From Tolypeutes matacus (lineage: Eukaryota; Chordata; Mammalia; Cingulata; Chlamyphoridae): 64,000 nucleotides of DNA. Location: positions 42,460,849 to 42,524,848 of the forward strand of contig JAKSZT010053928.1 of assembly GCA_026826555.1 (NCBI GenBank). The letters are read 5' to 3'. Positions 23,273-34,589 of this stretch are shown in pieces; position 1 is the stretch's first letter; every line of letters begins with the position of its first letter. The translations under genes and the position numbers were made by a program. The notes below the pieces were generated by a model. That model was given only the letters and a program-made list of their open reading frames with translations. It had not been told where the DNA came from and made no database searches.

Positions 23273-23354
23273 CAGATCATAGAGTTTTTGTTTTTGTTTT
23301 TTTATTATGGGTATTTTTTTTTTTTTTTATTATGGGTACAGATCATAGAGTTTT
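23273..23354 (-). mobile_element. Tiny poly(T) insertion with 16-bp target-site duplications
   Basis: CAGATCATAGAGTTTT occurs at 23273-23288 and again at 23339-23354. Between them lie about 50 bases made of T-rich runs and two copies of ATTATGGGTA. On the reverse strand this reads TACCCATAAT plus poly(A), twice. This looks like target-primed insertion of an extremely 5'-truncated LINE or SINE tail, with the ten-base end duplicated. A slippage origin for the inner duplication is possible. Confidence 0.75.
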
Positions 23355-23925
23355 ATTACAAGCTGCAATGTTGGGGGATAGAGGCTGTGACACTAGGGAA
23401 ACTCCCATCTGACAGGAAGCTGAAAGGACAAGTCCTTCTTCAGTTCTCATTAGTAGAGACTAGGAAGAGAGAGGGAGAAGCAAGAGGTAGGAAGGAGTAT
23501 CCTCCCATTATCCTCCCAGGGGTGACCCTCAGATGGTTGAGGGGAGGTAGGTGTGGTAGAAACAATGAAGTTTTTGAGGAAACTTGGGTTTATAAGTACT
23601 TTATAAGAGTTACTTGGTTTTTGCTCCTTAGAGCATAGTCCAGGAAAATCTGCAAATTCCTTTGTCAACTTCCTTGTTCAGTACTGCATGGGGGCAACAC
23701 GATAGGGTCTCAGAGTAGTTTAGAAATGGATGATAGATAATCAGGGTAGGCTAAACATTCGCTATATTAGAAATCATGCATGTGTCCCCAGAACTCGTTT
23801 TTCTCCCTAGTTCTGGTTTTTAGAATGCTGGTGATAAACCAAGCATGATTTATTATATGACCATCCTGGATGGGAAATGACTGTAACTCTAGGTATCTTT
23901 GGTCAACATTAAGAGGTATAGCAGA
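23355..23925. other. No recognised feature
   Basis: No gene or assignable repeat seen. GGATGATAGA occurs here near 23728 and again near 24784, just after the L1 poly(A); this could be chance. Confidence 0.4.
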
Positions 23926-24515
23926 GGGACGGATGTGGCTCAAATGGTTGGGCATCCATCTCCCATATGGAGGGACATGGGTTCGATCCCCGGGAACTCC
24001 CAGTAAAAATTTAAAAAAGAGAAAAATATAGAATGCACGCGGGCTGCTAGGCCCTGTGCACAGGTGCACCACCAGGCCCCGTTCATGTGTGCATTGTCAG
24101 ACCCCACACACAGGTATGCCCCCTAGGCCCCACACGCAGGTGAGCCCCCCAGGCCCCACGTGCAGGTGCACCATCAGGCCCCGTGAGGGGGTGCACCGCC
24201 AGGCCCCATGAGTGGGTGAGCTCCCCAGGTCCCACCGAGCCATGCAGCAAGATGATGATGTAACAGGAGAGTGACACAAGGGAGAGCCAAGACGAGATGC
24301 ACCGAAAAACGAGGAACTAAGGTGACATAGACAGTAGGACGCCTCTCTCCCACATCAGAGATTCTGAAGATCAAATCCCATTGAAGACAAGAGGAGAAGG
24401 ATGAGAAGAGAGGGCAGGAAATGGACACAGAGAGTTACCCAGTGAATGGACACAGAAACAGCAAAAACGGGGGGGAGAGGGAATGGATAAAACTAAATAA
24501 ATAAATTTTAAAAAA
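23926..24515 (+). mobile_element. Long DAS-type SINE with internal minisatellite
   Basis: Starts with a tRNA-like head (GGATGTGGCTCAAATGGTTG; box B GGGTTCGATCCCC). It then runs through a tandem array (24049-24240), 'GCAGCAAGATGATGATGTAACAGGAGAGTGACAC', a second region with 'GACGCCTCTCTCCCACAT', and ends in 'GGGGGGGAGAGGGAATGGATAAAACTAAATAAATAAATTTTAAAAAATAATAAGG'. The second half parallels the right arm of the dimer at 53755-54104. It is much longer than the other copies because of the array. Edges are judged by eye. Confidence 0.8.
24049..24240. repeat. Minisatellite, about 25-26 bp unit, 7 or more copies
   Basis: Degenerate tandem units of the form AGGCCCC, six variable bases, GGTG, then CACCNCC or AGCCCCCC. 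Units begin at about 24049, 24075, 24100, 24126, 24152, 24177 and 24202. The array is GC-rich and interrupts the body of a SINE. Confidence 0.9.
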
Positions 24516-24525
24516 TAATAAGGTA

Positions 24526-24783
24526 AGTTGGGGGGAAATACAGCAAATGTAAGGTATGGACTACAGTTAGTACAGTAGCAATATTTTGATGATATTCTTT
24601 CATAATTTCTAACAAATGTTTCACAACAATGCAAGGTATTTGTGGTGGGGTGATGTATGGGAGCCCTGTATGATGTTATGCATGTTTGTTTTGTAAGTTC
24701 ACAATTTTCACTATACACTTATTGTTTATGTATGTTCAAGTATGAATGATATACTTCAATAAAATTAAAAAAAAAAAAAAAAA
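24526..24783 (+). mobile_element. L1 LINE 3' end, type B, with poly(A)
   Basis: Contains 'CACAACAATGCAAGGTATTTGTGG', 'TGTATGGGAGCCCTGTATGATGTTATGCATG', 'TTTTGTAAGTTCACAATTTTC', then 'CAATAAAATT' and a pure A run ending at about 24783. Same type as 14735-15195. It directly follows the long SINE, which may have inserted into its 5' side. Confidence 0.85.
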
Positions 24784-25689
24784 GGATGATAGAGGTTTCT
24801 ATGTGGGTGGGCCAAAGGCTTATCTCATTGATATCTGAAAGCCCAGCATGGCGAAGCTAAAGCAGTTGAGAGGTGCTGATATCCTCCCCACCTTCCAGGG
24901 ATCTCCAGGTGCCAGAAGAATGGGAGAACATGAAGAACCCTGTGGTTGGAACAACGAGGCTGCAGAGGTAGAAATGTCAACCAAGACGCTGAGAGTTTAT
25001 AACAAAAAAACATATTCCAGCAATGAGCGCTAGCATTGTGCCCCAAAGATGGCATGCACCTGTCACACCTCTGCAGGCCCAGAGTTCTGTGTCTCAGCCT
25101 CATAACTTTCTCTAGCCACATGAACCTAATCTTGTGATGGAGGAAGGGCAGGGGAGAGAAACACAGGAAGCCTGGATATTTACCTGCAAAAAATTAAATA
25201 AGACAAAAATATGACATTTTTTCCACCATAAGAAATTGATATACTTTTTATTTGCAAATTTATGGTCTCTGGAAACCTTGTACTTGGTGGGGAGAGGATG
25301 GCAAGCAAGATGAGATCAATTATAATACAGATTCTATATTTATTACACAATTCCATTCATAGTTGTTTAAATATTGACCTACTACACATTTAAACTATAA
25401 AAGGGTAAATTTCCATAGTAACTCTATCTAAGCCCAAAACACAGCTCTTCTTATCTACAAATGGCCAAGCAAACTACTCACCCTCCTTCTCTCTCTACCT
25501 AAATTACATTCTCCTTCCAAGGAATCAAATTCCAAAAAAACCCACAATCACATCCAGTTCATCAAACAGAAAGGATTAACCACGTGATTACTTGGTGAGC
25601 AACGATTAGATCACCAAAAAATTAGTTTACACAATTCTTTAGGACAAGAGCTAATGAAAGTGGCTTCATTTCTTTGAGCATTAACATAA
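24784..25689. other. No recognised feature
   Basis: About 0.9 kb with no gene, RNA or repeat that I can assign. Confidence 0.4.
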
Positions 25690-25890
25690 ACCAGGAGCTG
25701 TACATACATGGTTTTATTTTCTCTTCTCAAAAACATGTGAATGTGGTGTCATTACCCACAATTTACAAATGAGGGAAATGAGGTCAAAAGATGTGAAGCA
25801 AATTGTCTGAAAATCACAAAGTTAGTAAGGAGAGAGCTGGTATTAAACCCAGGTCTCATCCAGTCCTGCACAGGAACCCATTTTGCTCTT
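25690..25890 (-). repeat. MIR SINE, reverse orientation
   Basis: Inverted MIR: 'GTCATTACCCACAATTTACAAATGAGGGAAATGAGGTCAAAAGATG', 'AATCACAAAGTTAGTAAGGAGAGAGCTGGTATTAAACCCAGGTCTC'. Confidence 0.88.
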
Positions 25891-26044
25891 TTGCCTCTTA
25901 AATGAGAGGCTCCTCCCTTCTAAGCTGATCAAAACATGGTTGAGTATTCACAGCAACTTAGGGTGGGATATACAGTCAGTTTCAATCATCACAAGGTGAA
26001 AATTAGAGACTGGGGGAAGATATCAAGAAAAAAAAGATGAGTGT

Positions 26045-27240
26045 AATTGCACCAATTATTCATTCATTCATCATATGCCAAAAACTACTCCTGGTGCTGG
26101 AGACACAGCAGTGAACAAGATAGACAATGCCACATTCACATGGACTTTCCATACTTTCCGAGGAGACAGACAATGAATGAGCAAATGAAATAACCAATAT
26201 TACTTCATACAAGAAGGAGTGCTAGAAAACTTTAAGCAAGAATAGAAGTGACCAGGTTGCTAGTTTAGATAGAGTAGTCAAAGAACAGAGTTCTAAATGG
26301 GTGAGGAAGGAAGCCACGCACATATCTGGGGGAAGCACTTTGGAAGCAGAGAAAAGAAAAGCCCTGAGGTGGGAAAGTTGGTGGCCCAGAAGGGAGGCCA
26401 GTCTGGTTAAAACAAAGTGAATGAGGAGGAGGTGGGGGTTGGGGTTTGGAGGACAGGGAGTTGTAGAAGATGAAGAAAGACTTATAGGTAATGGCCAAAC
26501 ATTGCTGAGTATGGGAAGGGCTTGAGGTTTGATTCTAATAAGATGGGAAGCCTTTGGGAAGTTCAGACAGGGGAATCATAGGATTGGTTATATATTTTTG
26601 GTGGTTTACTCAGAATGCAGAGGGTATACAGACTGCATCAGATTAAGAGAGGACACAGAGAGCTCTTGGGGCAGTTGAAGCCAGTCCAACCTAAGAAGAT
26701 CGTAGTGGAGATGCATAGAATATTTTGAGATATATGTGGGATGTATTTTGAAATTAGAGCTGACAGGACTTACTAATGGATTGAACGTAAAGTGGATGAG
26801 AAATAGCAGGGTCCAGAATATTCCAAAGTTTGTTTGTTTTTTCGCCTGGGGGGAAGAGGAGTGGTATAAATGGGAGCATCATTTACTGATATGGGGAAGA
26901 CAGGAAAGGAACACGATGGGAAAAGAGTACGTTTTTGGCAGGAATCAATTGTTCTCCTTTCAGGCACACAAAGTTCAAGATGACTTCCAAGGAGAGATAT
27001 CAAGTAGACAGTGGCCACAAAAGTTTGAAACTCAATAGCAGCTGGGTCTGGAAATAAAACTTTGGACGTCATCAGCATAGAGATGATATTTAAAGCTATG
27101 GGACTGAATGAAATCACCCGAGGAGTGAGTATAATTAGATAAAGGGAAGGCTCCAAGGACTGAGCCCTAGAGCACATCAACATTCAGAGGTCAATAGAGG
27201 AAAGTTTATGGAGAAAGAGGAGCCAGTGAGACCCTAAATT
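26045..27240 (-). mobile_element. L2 LINE, long fragment, reverse orientation
   Basis: The longest L2 copy here. From left: inverted 3' tail ('ATTCATTCATTCATCATATGCC', 'TGCTGGAGACACAGCAGTGAACAAGATAGACAATGCC'), 'ATATCTGGGGGAAGCACTTTGGAAGCAGAGAAAAG', 'GGCCAGTCTGG', 'AAGATGGGAAGCCTTTGGGAAG', 'GACTTACTAATGGATTGAACG', 'TTTACTGATATGGGGAAGAC', 'GACGTCATCAGCATAGAGATGATATTTAAAGCTATGGGACTG', and 'TCCAAGGACTGAGCCCTAGAGCACATCAACATTCAGAGGTC'. It derives from the reverse transcriptase ORF of a CR1/L2-clade LINE. It has stops and frameshifts throughout; the 136-codon reverse-strand frame near 26773-27183 may retain a few ancestral codons. Confidence 0.85.
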
Positions 27241-28744
27241 CCCCTGGAGGATATCCAGTTGCAAGCTTTTGCCAATTTTGATAACATTTGCAAAAAGGTT
27301 AATGTATACAAACTAATGATTGTCCTCCCTACTGACCACAGAATTTGTATATACGGTCAGAGGTTAAAATATTACACACATAAATACACACACCTCCTGA
27401 CAGTGAAGGGCTTCTCAACTCTACAGTGAGAGACAGGTATGAACCAACAAGAAGGGAAACCAAATTAATACTTTTGTGTCCCTTGGTCCAATTTGCAGTT
27501 GGAGCTCTGCATCAGGGAAATTTTTGGTTATGACTACAACCATAGTATATTTGTATAGCAGCTCACATACACATTTTTAAAATAAAAATGTTGTAAATAA
27601 TGTAATAACATTTCCAAAATGGCCTACACTGTTTTGACTAGCGATTTTTTTCAGCTCTGAAATTAGCTTCGCATTCTTTAATTCCATATTTGAAAAGACA
27701 CCAGCTCAATTCTCTTCCCACATGCAACCATCTCCTTTTTAATAATGACAGTCTGCTGCTTTCTGAAACAAAGATTAAAGAGTTCAGGCAGAAACTTCCT
27801 AAATTACTTTGATGAAATTAGTTTAATTTATTCCCCGAAAGAAAAGATAAACAGACATTAATTCTCAGTCATTTTCTCTGTCCTTATGCAACTCAAACTC
27901 CCATTTTCTTTGATCAATACCAGGGATAGAGTAAGTCCTTTATCCAACATCCCAAATATGTACCAGCCTCTCTTCTTAAAGCATGGGACATTCAGGAAAG
28001 AGAGCATGATTTTCAGAAAGGAAAAATTGTCTACATTTGTATTTCACCATTGTTTGTGAGGAAACTGAAAACAAGTCTGAGAGAGAATATTTTGGATATT
28101 CTTCATACCCAAGCATGAAGATGCAAAAATAAATTAATGATGATAGGAGAACTCCCCAAGAAGTCCAAGGATATAATTCCAAAAGGTCCCAACAGAGTGG
28201 AGAGGAAGTATGGGTACACAGGTCAGCTTGCCAAAATGCCTAATCTTCTGCTGGTATCAATGGAGGGGCCGATGTTACAGCCAGAGTTTCCTTACATCCC
28301 CAAAATTTAATGAATTCACGTTTTGCATCATGATCATTTACATAATCAATATTCTTAATTTAAAACTTTCTTAGCACTCAATTGCATCTCTTAGGAGACA
28401 AGCTAGTGTTAATAATTCTATTTCAATAACTAAGGGCAATATGCCTTCACAGTCACCAGAGAATTATACCTGGAAGCAATTTTAAAGAATACCACCAAAA
28501 TACCATCCTACTCTCCTCTCATTCCATTAATGACATCAGAAACACAACATATACAGTCTCCCTGTTTTTACATTTAAAGAGATGTTTTTGTTTTGTTTTG
28601 TTTCATGACCTGGAAATTTTCCATAACTTCAACAATACTTTATTTAAAATATCAGGCTGTGTATGGAAAGAGAATCTTGACCATTGGAAAATGTCCCACT
28701 ATCCAAGGAGGGGTGGGCAAAGGCTCATGCAGGCCCTGGTGGCA
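27241..28744. other. No recognised feature, about 1.5 kb
   Basis: No gene or assignable repeat seen. The stretch around 27630-27880 has the texture of single-copy AT-rich noncoding sequence. Confidence 0.4.
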
Positions 28745-29055
28745 GACCTGAGGTCTCAACTGTAGCTCCACCACTTCCATCAAGTCAATTAATCTCAGTA
28801 AAATACAGATAGTAGCACCTCTCTTGTGGGTTTTATGAGGATGACATGAGACCATGGGCACGTTTGTACCTTTTTTTGGATCCAATCTTTTTCATAAATG
28901 ATTTAAAACATTTTATTGCTACATAAAATGCAGCAAGATAACATAAATTAAAAGAATATATAAATGGTGAAAAACAAGGGTATGAGTAGGCCACAAATAT
29001 GGTGCCCATGAAATAACCTGGTAGCCTGTGGTAGGTATTCAATAACTGTAAATTG
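28745..29055 (+). repeat. MIR SINE, apparently split by about 130 bp
   Basis: The 5' part ('TCTCAACTGTAGCTCCACCACTTCC', 'TCAATTAATCTCAG', 'GTGGGTTTTATGAGGATGACATGAG', ends about 28860) and the 3' part ('GCCTGTGGTAGGTATTCAATAACTGTAAATTGC', from about 28995) are collinear with one MIR. The intervening AT-rich segment is unidentified. Confidence 0.65.
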
Positions 29056-30634
29056 CTACCGCCATACAGCAACTACTTGTACTAGCAGTTTCTCAAGGCT
29101 GTCTCCTTTTAATAAATCCTGGAGACAAAATATTTCACCAACTTATGAAATAAATTTGCCTCTACCCTCACAGATACCTAACCTATTCTTCTGGGTTCTA
29201 AAGACCACCAGCATAAAACTCTGAGAATCTCAGAAATATTTCATACAGTCAACCCACATACATTTCCTTGGGAAACAATACTAGTGACAAAACAAGAAAG
29301 CAAAAGCAAGGTGAAACAGCAGTTATTCCCAATTCCTTTTGCCTAGATTTATGGGGATTTTGTTTTGTTTTGTTTTGGCATGGTATCTACAAATTGGAAG
29401 GCTCTGTCCAATTTTAAATTGGACCAATGTCTGTGAAAGAACATTCAAAGCTAACTTGCAGCTTGATAAGGAGCAAGAAGGCGCTATAGCCACTCACTTC
29501 ACATTTTCGAATGTTCTATGGCAGGGAAACTGCAGGAACAGCCAACGTTGATATTTGAAACACTTAACCACCAACAGGATGGATGCTGGTCAGGAGCAGG
29601 GCTGGGGGTACTCCCTGAGACACTAGACATTAACCCTGTAGCTCTTGGATTGTAGCAAGTTTCAGCAGGTTGGAGCAATGACCATTTACCCACCAGTGGG
29701 GAAACATTTCGATATTTTAACAAGCAATGTGATCATACCACTAGATACATATTAGTAGTGGGAACAACTCTTCAGGAAGCAAAAGTTTTCATATGAGAGT
29801 ATAGCACACACTACTGTCCTCCAGAACTATAGGAATAAATCTACAGGAAAATCTATGGGGGGTTGGAGTCTATGACACATATTTTAGACATGGAGTGAAA
29901 ATTTTAGTGCATATTTTAATATTATATTATAGTTTTAATATTTTATGCATTAGAAGGATCATCCATGTCCCAGGAAATTTCCTTTCATTTAACCCCAATC
30001 CTCCTGTCATTTCTCTATCTTCATCAAAGGCTGAGTGAGTAGACACATGAGAGATATGAGGGAAAAGTTGCTTAATGATGGTCTAAATTATTCTATTTGG
30101 CCTTTTGCACTTTGCCTGAGTGAAAAACACTCCCTTCTATAAAGCAGGGTCTAAATCAGCAGTTTTTTAATATGTGACTTTGAATGCACAAAAGTAAAAT
30201 CGCAAAATAGGATATTTCTAGCAATATTCGTTACAAAATCTTTAAATTATGAGACCCACACTTGACCCTTCATGGCTCACCCAGCAGAGATTAGCTCTAA
30301 TTAATGTCTTAAATCTAAAAACAAAAGAGGTGGTTCATTAAAAGAACCAAACAGCTAATTGTAAAAAGAAAAATAAAAGGAGAACGCTCCTAGAATATAA
30401 TCAAGATCTATGCACATAATTTCCCTTTACTTTTAAACTTAAAGGATAAATTTCTACCAGTATAAAAATCACCCATCACAAATAAAATCAATTAAGAGAT
30501 TATTAGGAGAATGATGGTTTCATGTGGAAAGCCCACAAATTCTTATCTAGCTACCAATAACCCAAACAGAAGGCAAAGACAAAAGCAAGATTAAAGTTAT
30601 GTCTAGATGACTGATACTGGCAGGCTTCAAGAAG
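29056..30634. other. No recognised feature, about 1.6 kb
   Basis: No gene, RNA or assignable repeat seen. Confidence 0.4.
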
Positions 30635-30815
30635 CAGTACGGTAGAGGAAAGAGTATATCTCAAGCCTGCTACTTATCGAGTAATCTTGGGCAAGTTACT
30701 TAACTTCCTGAACTTCAATTTCTCAACTATAAGCTGGGGACACTAAAACCATATGCAGTTAGCATAGTGCCTGTTGTTTACTAGATGCAAGAAAAAAAAT
30801 GGTAGCTATATTTTT
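30635..30815 (+). repeat. MIR SINE (ancient)
   Basis: Strong central MIR core: 'AATCTTGGGCAAGTTACTTAACTTCCTGAACTTCAATTTCTCAACTATAAGCTGGGGAC', followed by 'GCATAGTGCCTGTTGTTTACTAGATGC'. Confidence 0.92.
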
Positions 30816-30864
30816 TAAAAAGTAATACAAGCAATTAAGAACTAGGATGGACGATTGGGATCAT

Positions 30865-31220
30865 TGGAGACAGTACCATTCCCAACCACCGTTTATTACA
30901 GCCTACTATGCATAAGGCACTGTTGTCCAACTGGCAATACAAAGAAGTGCAAACAAGCTTCCATCTCTAAGAAGCCATAAATCCTGTAAAGGAAGCAGAA
31001 CATTTACAAGAAAATTAAGCTAACATGCTTGTTAAGTTTTAAGTGAGCACGGCAGACAAATTATTGCAGGAGTTTCCAGAAGGAAGAGATCCCAGTATCC
31101 TCATGTATAAACATGGAGAAGGCCCACACAGAAGGGCTGTGTTGGGCTTGAAGGATGGATAAGCCACATTTAAGCGAGCTAGGGAAAGAGAAGGAGAGGC
31201 CAGGGGATACAACCCAAAGT
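30865..31220 (-). mobile_element. L2 LINE fragment, reverse orientation
   Basis: Inverted L2 tail ('TTTATTACAGCCTACTATGCATAAGGCACTGTTG') followed by degraded body ('GCAGGAGTTTCCAGAAGGAAGAGATCCCAG'). Diverged; limits approximate. Confidence 0.55.
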
Positions 31221-31504
31221 GTGATATCTGGTAGGACCTCAAATTCTCCTAAAGCCTCCAAAACCATTTAACCATAGCTACTGAGTTCTTTGTATTTGGT
31301 TCACCAAGTTTTGGCAAGTCCACCAATGACTGATATCCTCAGCTTACTGATCAAGTCTTGGCTTCTAAGCAAAATATTGTGACAGATTCTGTTTTTGCCA
31401 TAGAGAAATGCTCTTATCATGCCCTTTGGAGAACATCTACTGATACAGAACTTCACTCACAACAGTGCCTAATTACAGCCTAACTATTCTACCAAGGCAC
31501 AAGA

Positions 31505-31715
31505 GGTAGTAGGAATCCCAGGGATCTGAAGCCAGATGACTTGGGTTGGAGCTAAAGCTCTGCTATTCCACTGGTATATGCCCTTTGCCTGATCATTTAA
31601 TACCTCAGTTTCTTCATCCATTGAATGAGAAGAAAAATGTCCACCTACCTCTAGAGTTAGGCTGTTGAAAGAATATGAATAAAATTATTATATAAATATT
31701 AGTTGCTATTTATAT
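31505..31715 (+). repeat. MIR SINE (ancient)
   Basis: Shows 'TGAAGCCAGATGACTTGGGTTGGAGCTAAAGCTCTGC', 'TACCTCAGTTTCTTCATCCATTGAATGAGAAG', 'GAGTTAGGCTGTTGAAAGAATATGAATAAAATTA'. Confidence 0.87.
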
Positions 31716-31793
31716 CTACAGACATATGTATATTGCTTTTAATCATTATTTAAGATCCTTATTTCTTCTTAATGTAATAATACCATTAGGGAA

Positions 31794-33002
31794 TGTTTTA
31801 GTTTGTCAAAGGCTGCTGTAGCCATTTGGCAGTTTGATGTAATTATGAATTCCAAAAATATATATTGGATTATGCTTGTAAACTGGTCTGCTAATCTGGG
31901 CATGATTAAGTTATGATTAGGACATTGACTGGGCCACATCAGTAGGGCGTTGAGCCCCAACCCTTGGTGGGGTGGGAATCAAATATAAAAGGCAAGGCAA
32001 TGGACAGAGGGAGCAGTTTTGATGTTGGTGTTTTGATGTTGGAGAGAAAGCCCCGAGAGAAGAGAAGCGAGCCCTTCACCTGATAGTCTACAGTTGACCT
32101 TGTGGAGGAACCAGAGGAGCTAAGCCCAGAGAGAATCGCAGACCCGGGAAGAGAGGAACCCAAGAAGCCAGAACCCTGGCAAACTTCGGCAGCTGTCTTG
32201 CTCCAACACGTGGCAATGGACTTTGGTGAGGGAAGAAACTTATGCTTTATGGCCTGGTAACTGTGGACTTCTACCCCAAATAAATACCCTTTACAAAGAC
32301 CAACCAATTTCTGGTATTTTGCATCAGCACCCCTTTGGCTGGCTAATACAGCTGCCAATGCAAAAATGCCAGAAATGTATTGGCTTTTATAAAGGGAATT
32401 TATTAGGGGTAAAAGCTTACAGTTCCAAGGCTGTGAAAATGTCCAAATCAGGGCATCATCAGAGATACTCTCTCACCAAGGTTGGCTGCTGGTAGATCCT
32501 TGATTCCTGCCACATGGCAAGTCAAAATGGTGGATCTCAGTCCAGGTCACTGCCTTCACCTCCAGGCTGCTTTCTCTATCAGCTTCAAGCTGCTCCCTAG
32601 GCCTAGCTTACCAGAAGACCTCCTTCTGTGCCTCTGTGCTCTGCTGATTCCAGCCTCCGGCCTGTCTCTGAGCCTTATTAGTCTTCTTGCTTTTCTGTGA
32701 CTAGAGGTGATTATGAGTCCTTTCTCACATGGCAGGGTAAAAATGGCAGCTCTCTTTCTCTGTGTGTTTATGCTTCCAGTTCTCAGTTTATAAAGGATCC
32801 CAGCAAGAGGGCAGATACCCAACCTGTGTCATGCCTCACTGATGTAGTCCAATCAAAGGCCCTAAAGTGATCTAATCAAGTGATTTAATCAAAAGGTCCC
32901 TTAATTGAATCTAATGCAATCAAAGGACCCCATGCCCACAGGAAGGGATTAGTTCAAAGAACATGATCTTTTCTGGGATTCACAAAACTTCAAACTGTCA
33001 CA
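31794..33002 (-). mobile_element. LTR, family Y, reverse orientation, carrying a nested LTR
   Basis: Begins TGTTTTAGTTTGTCAAAGG and ends CAAACTGTCACA. GGGAA is perfectly duplicated at 31789-31793 and 33003-33007. Read on the reverse strand it starts TGTGACAGTTTGAAG and carries a polyadenylation signal (CTAATAAATTCCC) near 32395-32408 before its 3' end, so it lies in reverse. Without the nested LTR and its second duplication it is about 670 bp. No internal retroviral region is present, so it is a solo LTR. I do not know the family name. Confidence 0.88.
31817..32350 (+). mobile_element. Solo LTR, family X, copy 2, nested in family Y LTR
   Basis: 534 bp, beginning TGTAGCCATTTGGCAG and ending GGCTAATACA. 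GCTGC is perfectly duplicated at 31812-31816 and 32351-32355. Removing it rejoins the host LTR as AAAGGCTGC|CAATGC. It shares with copy 1 the blocks 'GGATTATGCTTGTAAACTGGTCTG', 'GGGCATGATTAAGTTATGATTAGG', 'GAGAGGAACCCAAGAAGCC' and 'CCCAAATAAATACCC'. A 139-codon reverse-strand frame is chance. Confidence 0.93.
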
Positions 33003-33007
33003 GGGAA

Positions 33008-34589
33008 TATCATTTTGAGTTGTTCCCAGTGAAAAGATAATGAAAATAATCCATTGCAAAAAACATGGCTTAAAAGTTTATTCTGCAGGCCTACTACTCT
33101 GAAGCATCACCCAAATAGAACAAACTAGGAAACAGGCAACACAGTTCCAGAAGATTGAGAGATGAAAGAAATGTTATTCTATTGATAGCAATTATCAGTT
33201 GATGTTTACTTTATATATTTGTGATTGATCCATATATGTCATTTTCTGCTAAGCAATGCATCTCCTTCCTCTTCCAAAAATCTTAAACAGATCAACAGGC
33301 AATTAATTATCACTTACTACAAGGTCTAACTCCTAATTTTAAGAGATTTACAGTCAAGCTAAAGTAAAAGAATAATACACATTAAACATGGAGCAATTTT
33401 GGACAAGCAATAAATAAGTTTGAAATTGTGTATAGAATTAATTTCAATGACATAGCCAATGAAACATATTTGAAACATAAGCCAATGCCTGTTGAAAATA
33501 TCTAAGTAAAGCTATTCACTTGGAAGGGAAAAGAGGTTTTAGAAACTGGGAGAAGATAGATAACTGAAAAATATAAAAGGGTAGGGAGAAAAAAGTTGCA
33601 TTTACAGTAAAAGTTGACATCAGGGAAAGAAAACATTACAGTGTCTTATTAAAATTCTATTTCCAAATACTTTAGGGCTAATGCAACTCAAAACCCCTTA
33701 ACTCACTACCTGTGTAAGCTGAATAATGAAGGCAGGAGCAAAGAACCCCCAAGACAGAATAAAAATGAAATCTGAGTACTTGGAAAACAGATTCAGAGGG
33801 TCTCTAGGGTCCTAACTATCTATTTGGCTAGGGTTCCCATTTTATTACTTTCCAGAAGAAGGAAATGATCATTATAGTATGTACCTAATTTTCTATCTTT
33901 AACTTAGTGCATTTAAAGTTTTACATTAAAAAATTTATTTGTCAGAAGCCAAACATCTGCACCCTTGCTTATAGACCTGCCATCTAGATTCTGGTTTTTC
34001 AGATACCATATGTCACAGTATTTCACTTCAGTTCCATGTTTTTTATGCACATCCATGTCTTTGTGTGTATGTGCACACATGCACACACACATGGCCATAT
34101 AAATAAGGAAACTGGCATCTAGTACCTAGAAAAACAACATGAATAGAAGGAGGACTAGGAGCAAAGGCAACAAGAATTGTGTATGAACAGAAACAAAGCT
34201 ACATACACAACCACTCACAAGTACAGACTCTGGTACTCCGTGGGATCACAACTGATAGTTTGTATAATTAAAATATGGCAAAGATAAAGAAAGGAGGCAA
34301 GAGGAAAAGAGGGATGCTTAAAGGTGTAAAAAGGTGATGTGTAATTATTCTATAATTTAAAATGCACAAGTAGAAAGATATAATATGTATGCTTCAAACA
34401 AAAATAAATTATAGGTAACGTTTTATATATGTATATATAACCCCACTCTCTTCCACCTGACTTAAGCCATACATCCATATTTCCCCAGGGTTTTCCTGGC
34501 TTTCCCTGTCTGTATTAATTTCTTTTCCCAGAATAGGAAACTTCCCTATTAATGGGTATTTATGAGACAACCTGGCAAATAACAATGGA
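33008..34589. other. No recognised feature, about 1.6 kb
   Basis: AT-rich. A short GTGTGTATGTGCACACATGC-type dinucleotide stretch at about 34060-34092 is the only structure seen. Confidence 0.4.

Noticed and set aside
24049..24240. Regularly spaced repeats as a CRISPR array
   Set aside because: Units are contiguous and degenerate with no unique spacers, inside a mammalian SINE.
23728..24794. GGATGATAGA at both ends as duplications of one L1 insertion spanning 23739-24783
   Set aside because: The 190 bases after the left copy show no L1 similarity and the SINE occupies the middle; the match may be chance.
26773..27183. 136-codon reverse frame
   Set aside because: Lies within an inverted L2 copy; at best a broken remnant of the LINE coding region.
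31939..32358. 139-codon reverse frame
   Set aside because: Falls inside a solo LTR, antisense to its polyadenylation signal; similar chance frames occur antisense in the other LTR copies (20759-20998, 62357-62674).
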